Positions 1-11,375 of a stretch of 64,000 nt of DNA are shown here, piece by piece. The DNA is from Rhyacophila brunnea (lineage: Eukaryota; Arthropoda; Insecta; Trichoptera; Rhyacophilidae): assembly GCA_022495005.1 (NCBI GenBank), contig JAGYXB010001042.1, positions 62,001-126,000 on the forward strand, read 5' to 3'. Made by a program: the position numbers and the translations under genes. How positions within the stretch are numbered: the first letter of the stretch is position 1; each line of letters begins with the position of its first letter. The notes under the pieces were generated by a model, which did no database searches, was not told the origin of the DNA, and saw nothing but the letters and a program-made list of their open reading frames with translations.

Positions 1-112
1 CAAATTTACGTATTCACACCTCGACGTTCGCTCTCAGACTGCCAGCGAGTCCAAAATTTCGTCGCGCCTATAGTTGAAGATTATTTGCCGCTTCACTGAA
101 GTATCGCCTTAA
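1..112. mobile_element. TTAA-1 MITE, partial copy cut by window start
   Basis: Right part of the most abundant family in the window, non-coding and about 320-390 bp when complete. It ends in ACTGAAGTATCGCCTTAA, the reverse complement of the other terminus seen at 15,519. The internal segment reading TCGCGCCTATAGTTGAA recurs in all copies. The left end lies outside the window. Confidence 0.8.
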
Positions 113-910
113 CGCCGTAAGGGTTAAATATTTGCAATCATTTCTTTCATTCGCAAAATTATTTTATATCACGTACATAATTGAGGGACTTAGAAACAAA
201 GATGGCAGATTACATTTATTATAAAATGTTAGTGAGTCATGAATCTTTCTTATAAGTAGTAGGTATAATTTCTGAAAATATTATTTTAAAATGCTGTTTG
301 TATGTGAATAATAATGTAACATTTCATCATACATTTTATTTAGAAATTATACGTAAAAATAGAAATAGGACGTTTTTATTGAGTTGGCAACATTTTTCAA
401 AAATGGAAAACGCGTAGGTACAAAAACTGAGAAACTATTTTGTTGCAAACCTCCATAAATGTTTTCCCGATATAGGAATAAAAAATATACTGATTCTGTG
501 AATTGAAAATACTGCAATGGATGGCAATCTCCAGCAAAAAAAAAACACAACCACAGCCCTAACTTTTAACGAGTTTTATGTTACGTACAGCAAAACAGGA
601 CATATGTACACCCAAAAGTAATAAAAGATCAGTATAAAACTATAAACAGAATAAATAAAACATTAATTAGTTTTAATATATCTATACTAAAAAAGACTGA
701 CACTAATTAATAGTAAAATGATTCAAAATGCTGCGTAAAATATTTATAGTAAATTTGGTTTACGTCTAGTCCAGACAGTCTGACAAATGATGCGATAAGT
801 GTAAAAATATATTTTCAGGGTTTGAGTAATTATTGTATTAATTTTTAAAAAGACGTAAGTAAGCCTACCATGTATAATAAATAACACTCAATCGCGATTC
901 ACGATTAACA
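113..910. other. AT-rich non-coding stretch
   Basis: No gene or recognised repeat. The 67-codon frame on the minus strand (347-550) has low-complexity Phe/Tyr-rich composition and no homology I recognise. Confidence 0.6.
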
Positions 911-1293
911 TTAAGGCCTTGCATTAGTTGAGGCACGGTCTAAAAAGATCGTTGCTAGGCGATGTGCGGATTGCGGGTCGCGGGTGAAAATGACGCATGT
1001 CAAACAAAATATTATTTCTCATATAAATCCAACATACGTCCATTTTATGTTCTGTTTATTATTCTATTAGTAACAATAATAATACATTCATTGACATGTT
1101 TTCTTTTTAAAGTAAATGGGTAACGTTTTTAGTCATCTTTACACGATTTTAGAATTAATTGGCCCGTCGCCATCACGCAGCAAAGTGACGTGTGTCTGAC
1201 CCGACGTTCTCTCAATGAATGCGAAGCGAGTACAAAATTTCGTCGCGCGTACAGTTGAAAATTATTTGGCGTTTCACTGATGCGTCACCTTAA
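911..1293. mobile_element. TTAA-1 MITE
   Basis: Full-length copy of about 383 bp. It starts TTAAGGCCTTGCATTAGTTG and ends CACTGATGCGTCACCTTAA. TTAA at both edges fits a TTAA-specific (piggyBac-like) transposition mechanism. No coding capacity. Confidence 0.85.
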
Positions 1294-1767
1294 TTAATAG
1301 CAGCCGCATTCACTGTACTGGATCTGGCTATAATTTATATTAGAAAATAATCGGTAGGTATTTATTACGTATTTGGTGTCCATTGTACCATTTTGTTGTG
1401 CTTGAGGGAAAGTTATATGTTGTAAGTTATAAGAAACATTATATTATTACACATATATTATTATTATGAATGGCTTATTTTGATCTGAATTTAAAAATAA
1501 ATATAACAAATTAACAAGCTATTTTTAATTCAATGAATAAGTCATAATATTTGAGAAATAAACATTCCTTGTTGAACATACGTATATAATTATTATTGGT
1601 ACCTTGATTCAAACTACAAAGCGCTGAACACAGTGAGATAAAGTAAAAAAAAAGTCTATTTTGAGATACGTACAATCGATTGCAGAAAGCTGTATCTACA
1701 TAATAAAAATACCGATGTTGCATTTATGTAATAAAATGTTCTGTAACTTCAAAGCAACAGTGCGATA
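1294..1767. other. AT-rich non-coding stretch
   Basis: Nothing recognised; a 70-codon minus-strand frame looks like chance. Confidence 0.6.
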
Positions 1768-2243
1768 ATGATAACTGAAATAATAAAATAAATAAAAAAT
1801 AAAAAAGCCTTTTTATTTCTTACAAACAAAAGTAAATGACAGTTAATTGACTTTATCTAATGAATATATATATATATATATAACCTATGAATATATCTAT
1901 ATATATATAACCTATGAATATATCTATTATGTATATATATCTATCTATGATTGTATTATCTACTTATTTTATAGTTTATATAATATTAATTATTAAGATT
2001 TTTTATTTTGTATATAATACTGTTAGATAATGTTTATAAATTAATCAGTGATATGTAATTAGTTTGTTTGGTTTGTAAGAACCCCTCTTCGGGTGAAGGC
2101 CTCCTCCAAAGAGTCCCACTGGACTTTTGGCTATTTGTAGCCAATTTGGGCTGGCTGTCTTTATGATGTCGTCTTGCCATCTCGCATGGGGTCTTCCTTT
2201 ATAGCGTTTCCCTTTTGGGCCGTTCATGATAACTGAAATAATA
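1768..2243 (-). mobile_element. 5'-truncated LINE with 18-bp target-site duplication
   Basis: An identical 18-bp sequence ATGATAACTGAAATAATA lies at 1768-1785 and 2226-2243. Between them, on the minus strand, are the C-terminal end of an RTE-like LINE ORF2 (about 2225-2075) and an AT-rich 3' tail ending in AATAAA-like runs near 1786. Minus-strand insertion with severe 5' truncation is typical of target-primed reverse transcription. A TATA-rich simple repeat (about 1865-1955) lies in the 3' tail. Confidence 0.8.
2060..2227 (-). pseudogene. RTE-like LINE ORF2, C-terminal fragment
   Basis: The translation contains GRPHARWQDDI, followed by a W..IA segment, the conserved tail that follows the reverse transcriptase domain in many insect RTE-type LINEs (GRP..RW.DD...A...W...A). 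A frameshift follows: the expected LEEAFT-like terminus is in another frame from the GLFGGGLHP reading. Only about 50 codons remain, so no activity is possible. Clade assignment within non-LTR elements is by motif memory, not alignment. Confidence 0.7.
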
Positions 2244-2804
2244 CACTGTTAATAATGGTATACAAAATATACATATTGTTAACGATTTGATTTGTATGAA
2301 ACAAACGTTAAAGTCCAATTATCTGGAAACTGGTATTATTGACTTATCTCACGCATATATTATTATTAACGCAATTTTTGAAGCGTTTTAGATGTATGAA
2401 TACCAGTAAATTTCGTCAAAATTAGGTAGGACATGGGTAAAAGTACGACAACATATTTTTTTCAAGTAAGTGGGTATATATTATCTGAGGTGTTTTGAAA
2501 TTATGTATTATAATAAATATAGGAAACATTGATAACATTACCTAAGTGATATTATAACTTTACAAATACACACAGGGCCTAAATAGAGTAAAACTGTATG
2601 TACCAAAAATTTATTGTTTGTAACTAGTATTACTGAAAATAATTTAGTATCTTAGCAATATTATGAAACGACTAGTTTTTCCTTCCGATTTTGTAGCGTA
2701 ATGAATACACGGTAATCAATGACATATTAATGTCATTGACGGCAATACACTTGACTTACTATATTATTTAAAGTTTAAGTCATTCTGTTTAGCATTGTTT
2801 AGGG
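2244..2804. other. AT-rich non-coding stretch
   Basis: No gene or repeat recognised. Confidence 0.5.
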
Positions 2805-3557
2805 CATTGGTCGACAAACTCATTAGTCAACAGAGCCAAATATCAACAATTCAACGATTGAGATTTCTTTTGAGAGCCAAATTTCTTAAACTGACATTAT
2901 ATACCTACACTGTTTATTAACTTAATAAACTTTAGTTAATGATTAAAGTCTTAATTAAACTATTGGTACACTGAATAAAATGATATCATATAATGATCTT
3001 ATTTATTGATAAAAATTTAATTGTATGTAAGGTATCCGTAAAATTAAATCATGAAAATGACTGACAAACACTAAATGTGAATTATGGCATTGCATCTCCG
3101 TGGAAAGTTTGGACACATCAGGTTTGTAGTTGATGTTTTTAATTTTAAGTCTTATTGATGATTCTAGGTTCTTATCAACGACTCTCTTAGAAATCCATTT
3201 ACTAACCACAAAACATGCAATATTAACTTTTTTGGAAGATTGTATTCAGTAATTAAATACAGAACTTGATTTTTCTTGACTCTTCTAAAGTTCCTCAACT
3301 GCTTTCTTTCTTGCATCACCGATAGGATATTTAGTGCTAAATGACGTGTGTTTAGTTGTAAAGTGTCCATCCAAATTTGACTTCTTGTTATGCGCCAATT
3401 TCATGTTATTCGACAAATAATACAGGTCGGTAGGCCCTTTATTTTCGTCATCCGATTTTCTTTGCTTTGCTTTTTGTAGCCATGTCAAATATAGCAGAGG
3501 GCATTTGTGGCAGAGCCACACTCAAGGGGCCAAAGGGCCGCATGTGGCTCGCGAGCC
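2805..3557 (-). mobile_element. hAT-6: decayed hAT transposon
   Basis: Starts CATTGGTCGACAAACTCATT, one change from a hAT-type CA.TGGTCG terminus. The right part runs through GCCGCATGTGGCTCGCGAGC, typical subterminal sequence of such elements, but the distal end appears truncated near 3557. Minus-strand frames inside resemble a GTF2IRD2/ZBED-type hAT transposase. I see no clean 8-bp duplication. Confidence 0.65.
3285..3521 (-). pseudogene. hAT transposase N-terminal fragment (BED/zinc-binding type)
   Basis: A 78-codon frame whose C-terminal half reads NLDGHFTTKHTSFSTKYP. This matches the NL..HF.TKH..F..KYP signature after the N-terminal metal-binding region in GTF2IRD2/ZBED-like hAT transposases. 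The following sequence continues at lower coordinates in shifted frames (3003-3370), so at least two frameshifts or stops break it. Catalytic RNase H-like residues are absent. Not a host gene. Confidence 0.6.
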
Positions 3558-3651
3558 GCGGAAAAATTAAGCATTTATAACATACATTATTTTAACATAC
3601 TTCATCCAATAGAAAATAAGTTTTGCTGCATGAAACTAATATAACATGCTT

Positions 3652-3844
3652 GACGGCTCTCGTGGTGCAGTGCTTAAGGCGCTTGCCTTCCACCCTAGAG
3701 TTCCTGGGTTCGATCCCGGTCAGGACACACAATATTTATGTGTTTTTCTCAAAGCCTGGGTGTTTGTGATTGTTCAAAATTATTAACAACCACCTTGTAC
3801 GAAAAAGCAAGGACATGGTTATTAACAATTCTAAAAAAAAAAAA
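3652..3844 (+). mobile_element. SINE-1, tRNA-derived, with 11-bp target duplication
   Basis: The head has a tRNA-like A-box region (GTGGTGCAGTGCTTAAGGC) and a B box (GGTTCGATCCC, about 3707-3717), then a body and a poly-A run. ATAACATGCTT is duplicated exactly at 3641-3651 and 3845-3855. Near the 3' end is a small hairpin CCTTG-N10-CAAGG (3793-3812), shared with a LINE-like tail at 16,334. Confidence 0.88.
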
Positions 3845-3864
3845 ATAACATGCTTCAGTTTATG

Positions 3865-4508
3865 CAGGGGGGGCAAACTTTTTGGATGGAGGGCCAAATT
3901 CAAGAATTCAAAATGAGCGGCGGGCCGCAAGTAAAATACCATTTTAGATATACACTATTATTTATTATCACGAAAAATAAACATTACAAAAAAATGAGAA
4001 GAATGAAACTGTTGTGCATTTTTGAACATATTTTTTAAATTCAGGTGCTAATTTTGTAGTTGATATTCTCAAAACTGCTTGTAAATGGGCATCGGAGATA
4101 TTTGATCGTAAAGAATTTTTATTAAGGTTCATGATCGAAAATGTTTGTTCACTTATTTATAGGTTGATCCAAAAATAACGAACATTTTTCTTGCATAATC
4201 TTTAAGTTTTTAAGTAGGTCGAATTTGTCTGAATTAAGGGCATTGTAAAATTTGGAGATTTCTTCACGACGATGATGCAATTCTCTTAAATCAGTGTCAC
4301 ACTGCAGATCAATAATCTCAAGTTGTAGCTCTATTGGTACACTATCAATATCTATTGAAAATGGCTCGCGTACTATTGCTAAACAAATTTTAATCTATGA
4401 CAATAGTGTTTTTTAAAAATTATAAAAAAGTTATTCGTAATCAGAAGTACAATTAATGATGGCGGGCCGTAAAAAAAAACCCGGCGGGCCGCATTTTGCC
4501 CCCCTCTG
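3865..4508 (-). mobile_element. hAT-2 internal-deletion derivative
   Basis: Left end CAGGGGGGGCAAACTTTTTG, right end TTTGCCCCCCTCTG, followed by GTTTATAG. The left flank is GTTTATG, a near-perfect target duplication with one base lost. Both ends contain GCGGGCCGC. Inside on the minus strand is the same transposase C-terminal region as in the 56,529 copy, so both derive from one autonomous hAT by internal deletion. Confidence 0.85.
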
Positions 4509-6762
4509 GTTTATAGTATCCGTATTTCAGAAATGGCATAAGGCGACCTCACTACAACCATTTGGTCCATAAGCTATATTATAATGAACCATTTAGATTT
4601 TAGTGGACCAAACGATTGGAAGATTACAGTGTCGCTAACCAGAAAAACAGCGGAAGGCCGAGCAGAATGGAGTTTGCTTGAGGCACATAAAGTTCCAACC
4701 AAGACGAATAACAACCACGTACTATAATTATCAAATGTATAGTTTTGACAGCAGGATGGCTTCGTATTTCACCCCCGTCGATGTAATGTCACTCCAATGT
4801 AAATATATTACGAACTATAGACGTTTGCATAAAAGTTTAATTAGAACTCTTTCAGTTGACAAAGTCAACAACGACGAAACATATTAAAATTCAAATTTCA
4901 TTATAAAAATGTTAATGAAAACGAAAGGATTTTTTTTATTTTGCCTAGCTAGCCAAGCTTCGGTAATCAAATAGGTACCGGAGTAACTTGCATATTTTTA
5001 TTTTTTATAAGGATGCCCTGAAACCCTTTTAGAGGAATATTTATTAAGTTAATTCAGGGGAAGGATGGGGTTATACGAGAAGGTTTTTCTACAGAATTGA
5101 AACAGTGGTGTAGAATGACTTAAAAATACATGTAAATTGTTGACTTTGCCTAGGTACAAGTAATCAAAATTATTTTGTTGAATTTAAATACTTACGTATG
5201 GCTAACCTCATCCAGTGGTGGTTTTAGTGACGTGGATACTAATTCAGAGGACTTCTACAATACAATTGTGTTTGATATACCTATTCCGAGAAAATGTTTA
5301 TAAAAAACATAGTTACATGGGGAAGATACTAATCACATAAGTAATGTAAGTACTAAAAAACTGTTCCAGCTTTTCTTAGAAAACTCATTGTGCAAGATCA
5401 ATAGCCATTTCTACCATTGGCGACTATCGAAGTCTATGATGCTTTGTTGTGTATATTAAGCATTTGAAAACAGCTACACACGATGATATTCGTGATAGAC
5501 CCAAATGGGATGAATACAATTGAAGCTAAAATTAACCCAAAAAAGTCTCATAGAACTGTACAGTGATACGAAATCTCAAGTTAGATATACACAAAACAAA
5601 GATAATATCCGAACGTGGTGAAAGAGCGGATATACTTTGACAATTCTAGCTCTAGGGAAGGGTTAATTTATATTGTGTTGCATTTCTCACATCGTATTTT
5701 GGATATAGTCGGGTTAATCATTTGTTTTCAAAAGCTCGTATTGATGTCGTGAATAGAGACAATTCATTACCAGACACGATATTAAAATACTAGCTAGTTT
5801 ACATCAGTCACGTGTATCACACTAAACAAAGGAAACGTCAATTTATTACTTTAAAAAATATACCTATTATATACTTAACTACATAGGTCATAAAAAACTT
5901 TGATACGATTATTTTTATTAAAGAACCAATCTGAAATTTTAATATCGATGTCGAAGAGACTACAACCCAAAAACTGCCATAAATCATCATGTCGTTACAT
6001 GTAAAAAAAATACCAAATGCTTAAATTCAACATCAAAATAAGTCAAGCTAGCAAAACCTAGCAATTAACAGTCAGATAATATGCAATAAAACCTGTGGTA
6101 TGTATTGTAGACTAATAGAAACAGGACAGATACAGTTTTGAATGCACCCTTGCGAACTTTATGATGAAGTGAGTGCCTCATATGCTTCATGTAAAACTGC
6201 CCTTGACCTGATCATTTTCCGTTAATAATTGAGAATTCACTTTGAACAATGACTAATTAATAACACATAAACAAACTAATGGCTTTACGTCAAGGCTTGA
6301 AGACAATGAAACGACATTAAAGTCACTAATTAAAAGTGAATAAACGTCATCGTTTCAACTTTTAGTCAGTAGGTAAATCATACGATTAATTCCTCGTACC
6401 TGCGAGTCAACCTTCAATCAATATCTCAGAAACTATGCACACTGTTAAAGTGTCCTTTGTTAAAGTAAATTGTTTTATCTAACAAGATAAATAAAGCCGG
6501 TATTAGACAGTCATGTTTTATAAATGTTTTATAGTGATTCTTTCAAGAGCATTCTTAAAGCACGAGAAGGGCATACATATTACACGGCGTAAGACATTTT
6601 ATAAAAGTTTAAAAACAATGGACGACGAATGTATGTTGGCTTGTAAGTTTATGTTTCGAGCTTGTATTTCCATTTTATCTGGGTGGCGATTATTAAATAG
6701 GATTTTATATTTTTTGCGTTCAGTCTTCAAGAACCTCAGAAGTACTTATACATTTTTGAAAA
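4509..6762. other. 2.2-kb stretch without recognised features
   Basis: AT-rich. The longest frames are short (62-69 codons) and unlike any family I know. The plus frame beginning at 6513 (87 codons) is interrupted by the LINE at 6774; joined across the insertion it would run only about 110 codons and has no recognisable domain. Confidence 0.5.
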
Positions 6763-7443
6763 ATCGTAGAAATCATCATCATCAGGGGCGCTACAGCCCG
6801 GTGTGGGTCTTGGCCTCCTCCAACAGCTCCATCCACCTGTCCCTATCCAATGTGGCCGCTTTCCAATTCGGTACCCCCAGAATACGGCAGTCAGTGGCAC
6901 CTCCATCCAACCAGCGAATCTTTGGCCTGCCTCATCTTCTACGCCCTATTGGATTGCTGGACATCACTCTCTTTGCCGGTTCATTGTCATTCATACGGTG
7001 CACATGACCTAGCCATCGCAGTCTCCCAATCTTAATTGATTGAACTGCGCTGCAATCTTCGTACAGCCCGTAGAGCTCAGCATTATATCTTCTCCTCCAA
7101 TTGGTGCCGTCCCTGATCGGTCCATATATACGGCGGAGAATTTTTCTTTCAAAAATGTTCAGGGCTCGTTCATTTCGCAGAGTTAATGTCCAGGTTTCCG
7201 ATGCGTAGGTGAGCACTGGCTTTACAAGTGTCTTGTAAAGAGTGCTTTTAGTTCGGCGAGATAGTATTCGGAGCTTAAAATGTCTTAACAGGCCAAAGTA
7301 GCATTTATTCGCAGACATGATTCTCTTGTTGATTTCTTCTGTAATATCATTATGTCGACTTACAAGAGAACCCAAGGTACATGAAACTGTCGACCTTATC
7401 AAACTTGTATGCACCAATATCTAACTTTATCTATCGTAGAAAT
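6763..7443 (-). mobile_element. 5'-truncated RTE-like LINE with 11-bp target duplication
   Basis: ATCGTAGAAAT is present at 6763-6773 and 7433-7443. Between them, on the minus strand, lies the 3' end of a LINE whose 3' terminus is a (GAT)n run, seen on the plus strand as CATCATCATC at 6772-6782. Short simple-repeat tails in place of poly-A are a hallmark of the RTE clade. Confidence 0.85.
6786..7428 (-). pseudogene. RTE-like LINE ORF2, post-RT C-terminal region
   Basis: The main open frame (7417-6932) covers the region after the RT catalytic core: EI..RI, LYKTLVKPVLTYASETWTLT, FERKILRRIYGP, LRWLGHVHRM. A frameshift near 7393 separates it from upstream YKFDKVDSFMYLG. A second near 6930 separates it from downstream GRPKIRWLD...W..A..DRDRWMELLEEAK. 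These motifs in this order are typical of insect LINE ORF2 proteins often annotated as endonuclease-reverse transcriptase. The endonuclease and RT active site are missing through 5' truncation. Confidence 0.85.
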
Positions 7444-7672
7444 ACTGATTCTAAATTACACCGCAGATGCATAGGAGATTTCTGCATGGATAATATATTT
7501 GCGTCTGTAACTTAGGAATATTGATAAGCTTCTCTGGAATCAGATTAAAATAATATTAGGTCCAAAATCCTATTCTTAGAAATTTGTTCTGAATTATGTA
7601 CGAATAATGAAGAATAATACAATTTTAAAGCATTATTATTCAGGTTATAATTTAAAATAACAATATATTTTT

Positions 7673-7960
7673 CACGGTGCCCGCCACTGGGGTGCAAAGG
7701 AAACACCCAGCCTCCCTAGCCACACCGCAGACGATGCGAACCGACACAAAGAGACAATAAAGAGATCCAGCCGGGAAACAACGATCCTCCAGCATTGCAG
7801 AAATATCGACATAATACCAATACTCCGCAAAAGGAATCCGGCATGCAAAGCGAGGCCCTGGGGTGTGGGTTCAATGTTGTTTGAAGCCATCGGCGCGGAG
7901 ACTCGGAAAATATGACTCCCTCCACGGCGAGGGCGGAATAAACACGTGAAACGATACACC
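7673..7960. other. GC-richer fragment of unknown origin
   Basis: About 290 bp clearly richer in GC than its surroundings. It is open on the plus strand for about 87 codons (7679-7942) without an early ATG, and 95 codons on the minus strand (7672-7959). I recognise neither protein. A retroelement fragment is most likely. Confidence 0.35.
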
Positions 7961-8178
7961 TATCACAATATGCAAAATGATTAACTTATAAATATTTACG
8001 AAGCATAATGTAAAGAGAAATTAACGAGAATATTTTGAAAACGACTCAGTGGGTAGTGAGTACCGGATATGTACCTACTGATAATTATAATTAAACCTTA
8101 TTTTACCACTACTGAGAGCTTCAAAAATATGTAGATATTAGATACTTACAATCATTTTTTTATAGGATGACATATACC

Positions 8179-9308
8179 TAGAGATTGCAATACCGGTATT
8201 TCAAAACCGGTATTCCAGTATTTATCATTACCGAAATACCGGTTTTAAAAATCCAAAATACCGGAATTTTCGGTATTAAGAAAGCACACTCGTTTACGTT
8301 TTTGAAAATGAATGAATTGCAAATATATTAAGTGAATCCAACAAGGTGAAAAAATAATAAAACAATTTCATCAAATATATGGTAATTGATAAGTAATTGT
8401 CGCGATGAATTATCATAATATTATTTCGAAATATAAAACATCCGTGACAAAATGGTCAATTATTGATGACTGTACAAGCGTTGAATTTAAGAAGCTTTAG
8501 GCAAAAAGCCCACCAAAAAAGCGCTCGGTGCGCTCACTACTGAGTAGGCCTCCTCCCACCCGTGCATTACCCTTCACCAATGTAATAAGGGGCCCAAGAA
8601 GCACAAAATAATTATTATTATCAGCGTCTCTAATAACAAAGCAATAAAAATATTATGTTATTTCTCGGGGCTTGTAATTAATATTCACGATGACATCATT
8701 CTACCAGCGAAATATTGGACACGCAGCAAACTAAACAATGGGTTCACTGTTATTAAATAATGGCTTCTCGCCCGTCTATCGACGACGCTTCAAGGAGCAT
8801 GATTTTGCTTGCCGTGTTTAATGAATGGACTACGTTGTATTTTCGTTAATTCGTATCGCTGAGAAGCCAAAAAACGATGAATCATGGGGCACGCGGGCAC
8901 AATGCGTCGTCAAATCCAGTGTGCGCTGGCGTATTTGATTACGTTGTATTTTCGATGATTCACATAGAATATGCGCGAGCGCCCCGCAAGTCCGCTTTAG
9001 TGGACTTTATGCCTTAGACTTAAGACTTATTTGCACTTGAACTTTTGAGGGCTTTAGTTAAAATTATCAATATATTCAAATTATTTGTAAAAAATCACTA
9101 GTTCTACAATTATGATCGATATATATATATATTTAAATGTCAACATAATAAATGTAGGTAAGTAGGTTTTTGCTATAAAATAATATTTTTTAGAAGATTT
9201 TAATAGCTATATTTATTGATAAGCACCTAATGTTTAAGAAATACCGGTATTCAATAAGAAATACCGAAAAACCGTTATTGACATTTTCATTCTGTATTGC
9301 AATCCCTA
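8179..9308. mobile_element. hAT-5: hAT-like element, interrupted by a TTA-1 element
   Basis: Ends TAGAGATTGCAATACCGGT and ATTGCAATCCCTA are inverted repeats, with several ATACCGGTATT palindromes just inside each end. Flanks CATATAC and CATTTAC may be a decayed duplication. Without the nested 8498-9016 element it is about 610 bp and non-coding. Confidence 0.65.
8498..9016. mobile_element. TTA-1 MITE (Harbinger-like), nested
   Basis: Starts TTAGGCAAAAAGCCCACC and ends TGGACTTTATGCCTTA. The 3-bp TTA at each edge and GGC termini fit PIF/Harbinger-type insertion. A second copy in reverse orientation lies at 18,312-18,831; they share long blocks including GGGGCCCAAGAAGCACAAAA. Confidence 0.75.
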
Positions 9309-9364
9309 CATTTACTGAAACAAATGTTCTATCTCTCGTTCATTATAATAGCACAATATATTAT

Positions 9365-9540
9365 CAGTGGCGAAGACTTCATACTAGGCGACTATTTAAA
9401 ACCTTATCATTTTAAGAAAAACATTTTTTAATTGCTTATTAACGTAACATTATTTTATATTCTACAAAAATTTAATTTGCCAACGACATCTGCCTGTAGG
9501 TATGTATTATAAGTTTACTGCCGGTTTGCTTTTAAACCAA
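9365..9540. mobile_element. hAT-1 left-end fragment
   Basis: Begins CAGTGGCGAAGACTTCATAC and closely parallels the left 180 bp of the copy at 50,147. No right terminus found nearby. Confidence 0.6.
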
Positions 9541-9764
9541 CGTCACTAACACAATCCGACAAAGGCTTCCAACTAATTTGGTACACTTCACGCAAACAAC
9601 ACATACGTACGATTAAACACGTATTATAAATATAAATATTCATGCTAATCAAAACGTTAAACAATAGCCCCCAGGTTGTCGTAGATGTAAAAAATAAATA
9701 CCTAGCGTCGCCGTCAACAAATATAGTGAAAAACTAGATACATTTTGTTTATCAAAAACATTAT

Positions 9765-10617
9765 AGTGTTAAGATACATCAGATTTTACATAAATAGTGC
9801 ACACTAATTATTGTCAGTCTGCGTATTTGTTTCCATTGAATTAAGAATACAATTTGCAGATGCCGCAGTGGCGAAGGGTGGAGGTAGGCTGTTAAGATTC
9901 GCTATAAATAGTGCACACTAAACTTTGTTGATGATATGTATTTGTTTTTATTGAACTAAGACTACAATTTACAGATGGTGTTAGTTAGTTTTTAAAAATC
10001 AATTAAGCCCTGCCTAAACGAAAACACAGGTGGTGTTAGTTAGTTTTGGTCTAATTCGGGCGATACAACAAAATTGTGCACACTTTTTCATTTATAGTTA
10101 TTTGTTTTCGTTGGATTAAAAATACATATCACACATATTTTTGGTTCATTTTTTTTATTTCATTAAGCCCTGCCTAAACAAAACTATAATAAATAAAAAA
10201 ATATTATTCTATCTATAAAATATTCAAAGTTATGTATGATTTAATTGCATAATTTTAGATATTTTATAGATAGACATGTATTTTTTGACTATTATCTACT
10301 ATGGGTTGGTTTCTCAGGGTTTAATTGAATTTTAAAAATTAACTAACACTTATAAACACTATAAATTGTAGTCTAATTTTAATGAAAACAAATATGTATG
10401 TCTGAAAAAGTTTAATGTGCACTATTTATGGCGGATCTTAACAGCCTACCTCCACCCTTCGCCACTGGGCCAGATGGTGCTGGTTAGTTATTCAAATTCA
10501 ATTAAACCCCTGCCTAATTCAAACCATAATAGTGTAGGTATGCTATGGGCGATCCGACGAAATAGTGCTCATCTTTTCAGTCATACAAGAAAACATTACG
10601 AATATGGGTATTTTTTT
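9765..10617. mobile_element. Outer hAT-1 remnant split by an inner hAT-1
   Basis: Sequence 9765-9857 (AAATAGTGCACACTAATT...CAATTTGCAGATG) continues at about 10,471 (AGATGGTGCTGGTTAG...) as it does uninterrupted in the 47,431 copy, so a family member inserted into an older relative. Confidence 0.6.
9866..10467. mobile_element. hAT-1 MITE, inner copy
   Basis: About 602 bp with long inverted termini. The left begins CAGTGGCGAAGGGTGGAGGT; the right ends CTACCTCCACCCTTCGCCACTG less two leading bases. Non-coding. The 8-bp duplication is not clean here but is perfect in the 47,431 copy. Confidence 0.8.
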
Positions 10618-10916
10618 CACGGTTAGCTAACAGAATTACTCAATGTAAATACTTGCATATTACCGTAAATTTCCTGAATTCAGGACTAAAACTAGCCACT
10701 CGACGTTCATATAACTTTATGAAAATATGTTATTAATGTATTCACTTACAATATTCCGGGTATCGGGAGACTGGTTGTAGGTATTGGAAATTGAAATAAT
10801 TGAATTCAAAATTAATAACAGTGTTTGCATTAGGTGAGTTTTGCGTTTGGCATCATAATAGCAGAAGATGCCGTCGCTAAAATCAAGCCTAATGGAATAA
10901 TACAAAACTGACCAAA

Positions 10917-11375
10917 TAAAATAAATAATTACAAGATAAAAAGAACTTTTTATATACTTACCACGTTTTTAAATTTTCTGTTCTGAAACTTTTTATTGTA
11001 GGTACTGAATAAATATTCTGGAATATTGAAATGTCATTCATATTGATTTCAATAGTAACGCACGTATGTATTAATAATTTAGTTGCTAGGACCCCCTTAG
11101 CAACCGACAATAATAACTAACCATACAAATTACAAATTAACGTGAAACATGAAAATGAATTCAATTCTGCTTAAAAATGGCTAAAAGTATTAAAAGAAAG
11201 CATTGTCGTCGTGTTCTGATATATTCTAAAAATTTCAAATGTCTAGCTAGTCGGGAAGTTAGTTAAAAATCTTCAATCGTCCGATACAAATCTTGGACGA
11301 ACAAGAAAAATATGTACTGGACACACAAGAAAAAATCTGTACCGGACAAACAAGAATACAAGCTAATAAAAACGT
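10917..11375 (+). repeat. Unclassified repeat U1, copy 1
   Basis: Shares with 12,886, 37,369 and 40,722 the order: ATTACAAGATAAAAAGAAC, then CATATTGATTTC.ATAGTAACGC, TTTAGTTGCTAGG, CTAGCAACC-type arm (here diverged), CTAGCTAGTCGGGAAGTTAG, and a GAATAC.AGCTAA..AAAACG end. No terminal inverted repeats or poly-A seen. The 69-codon frame at its end looks like chance. Confidence 0.65.

Noticed and set aside
1865..1955. TATA-rich run as promoter elements
   Set aside because: Simple repeat within a LINE tail; no gene downstream.
6513..7007. 164-codon plus frame as a host gene
   Set aside because: Its second half is antisense LINE sequence after 6774; the first 87 codons have no domain and start in AT-rich DNA.
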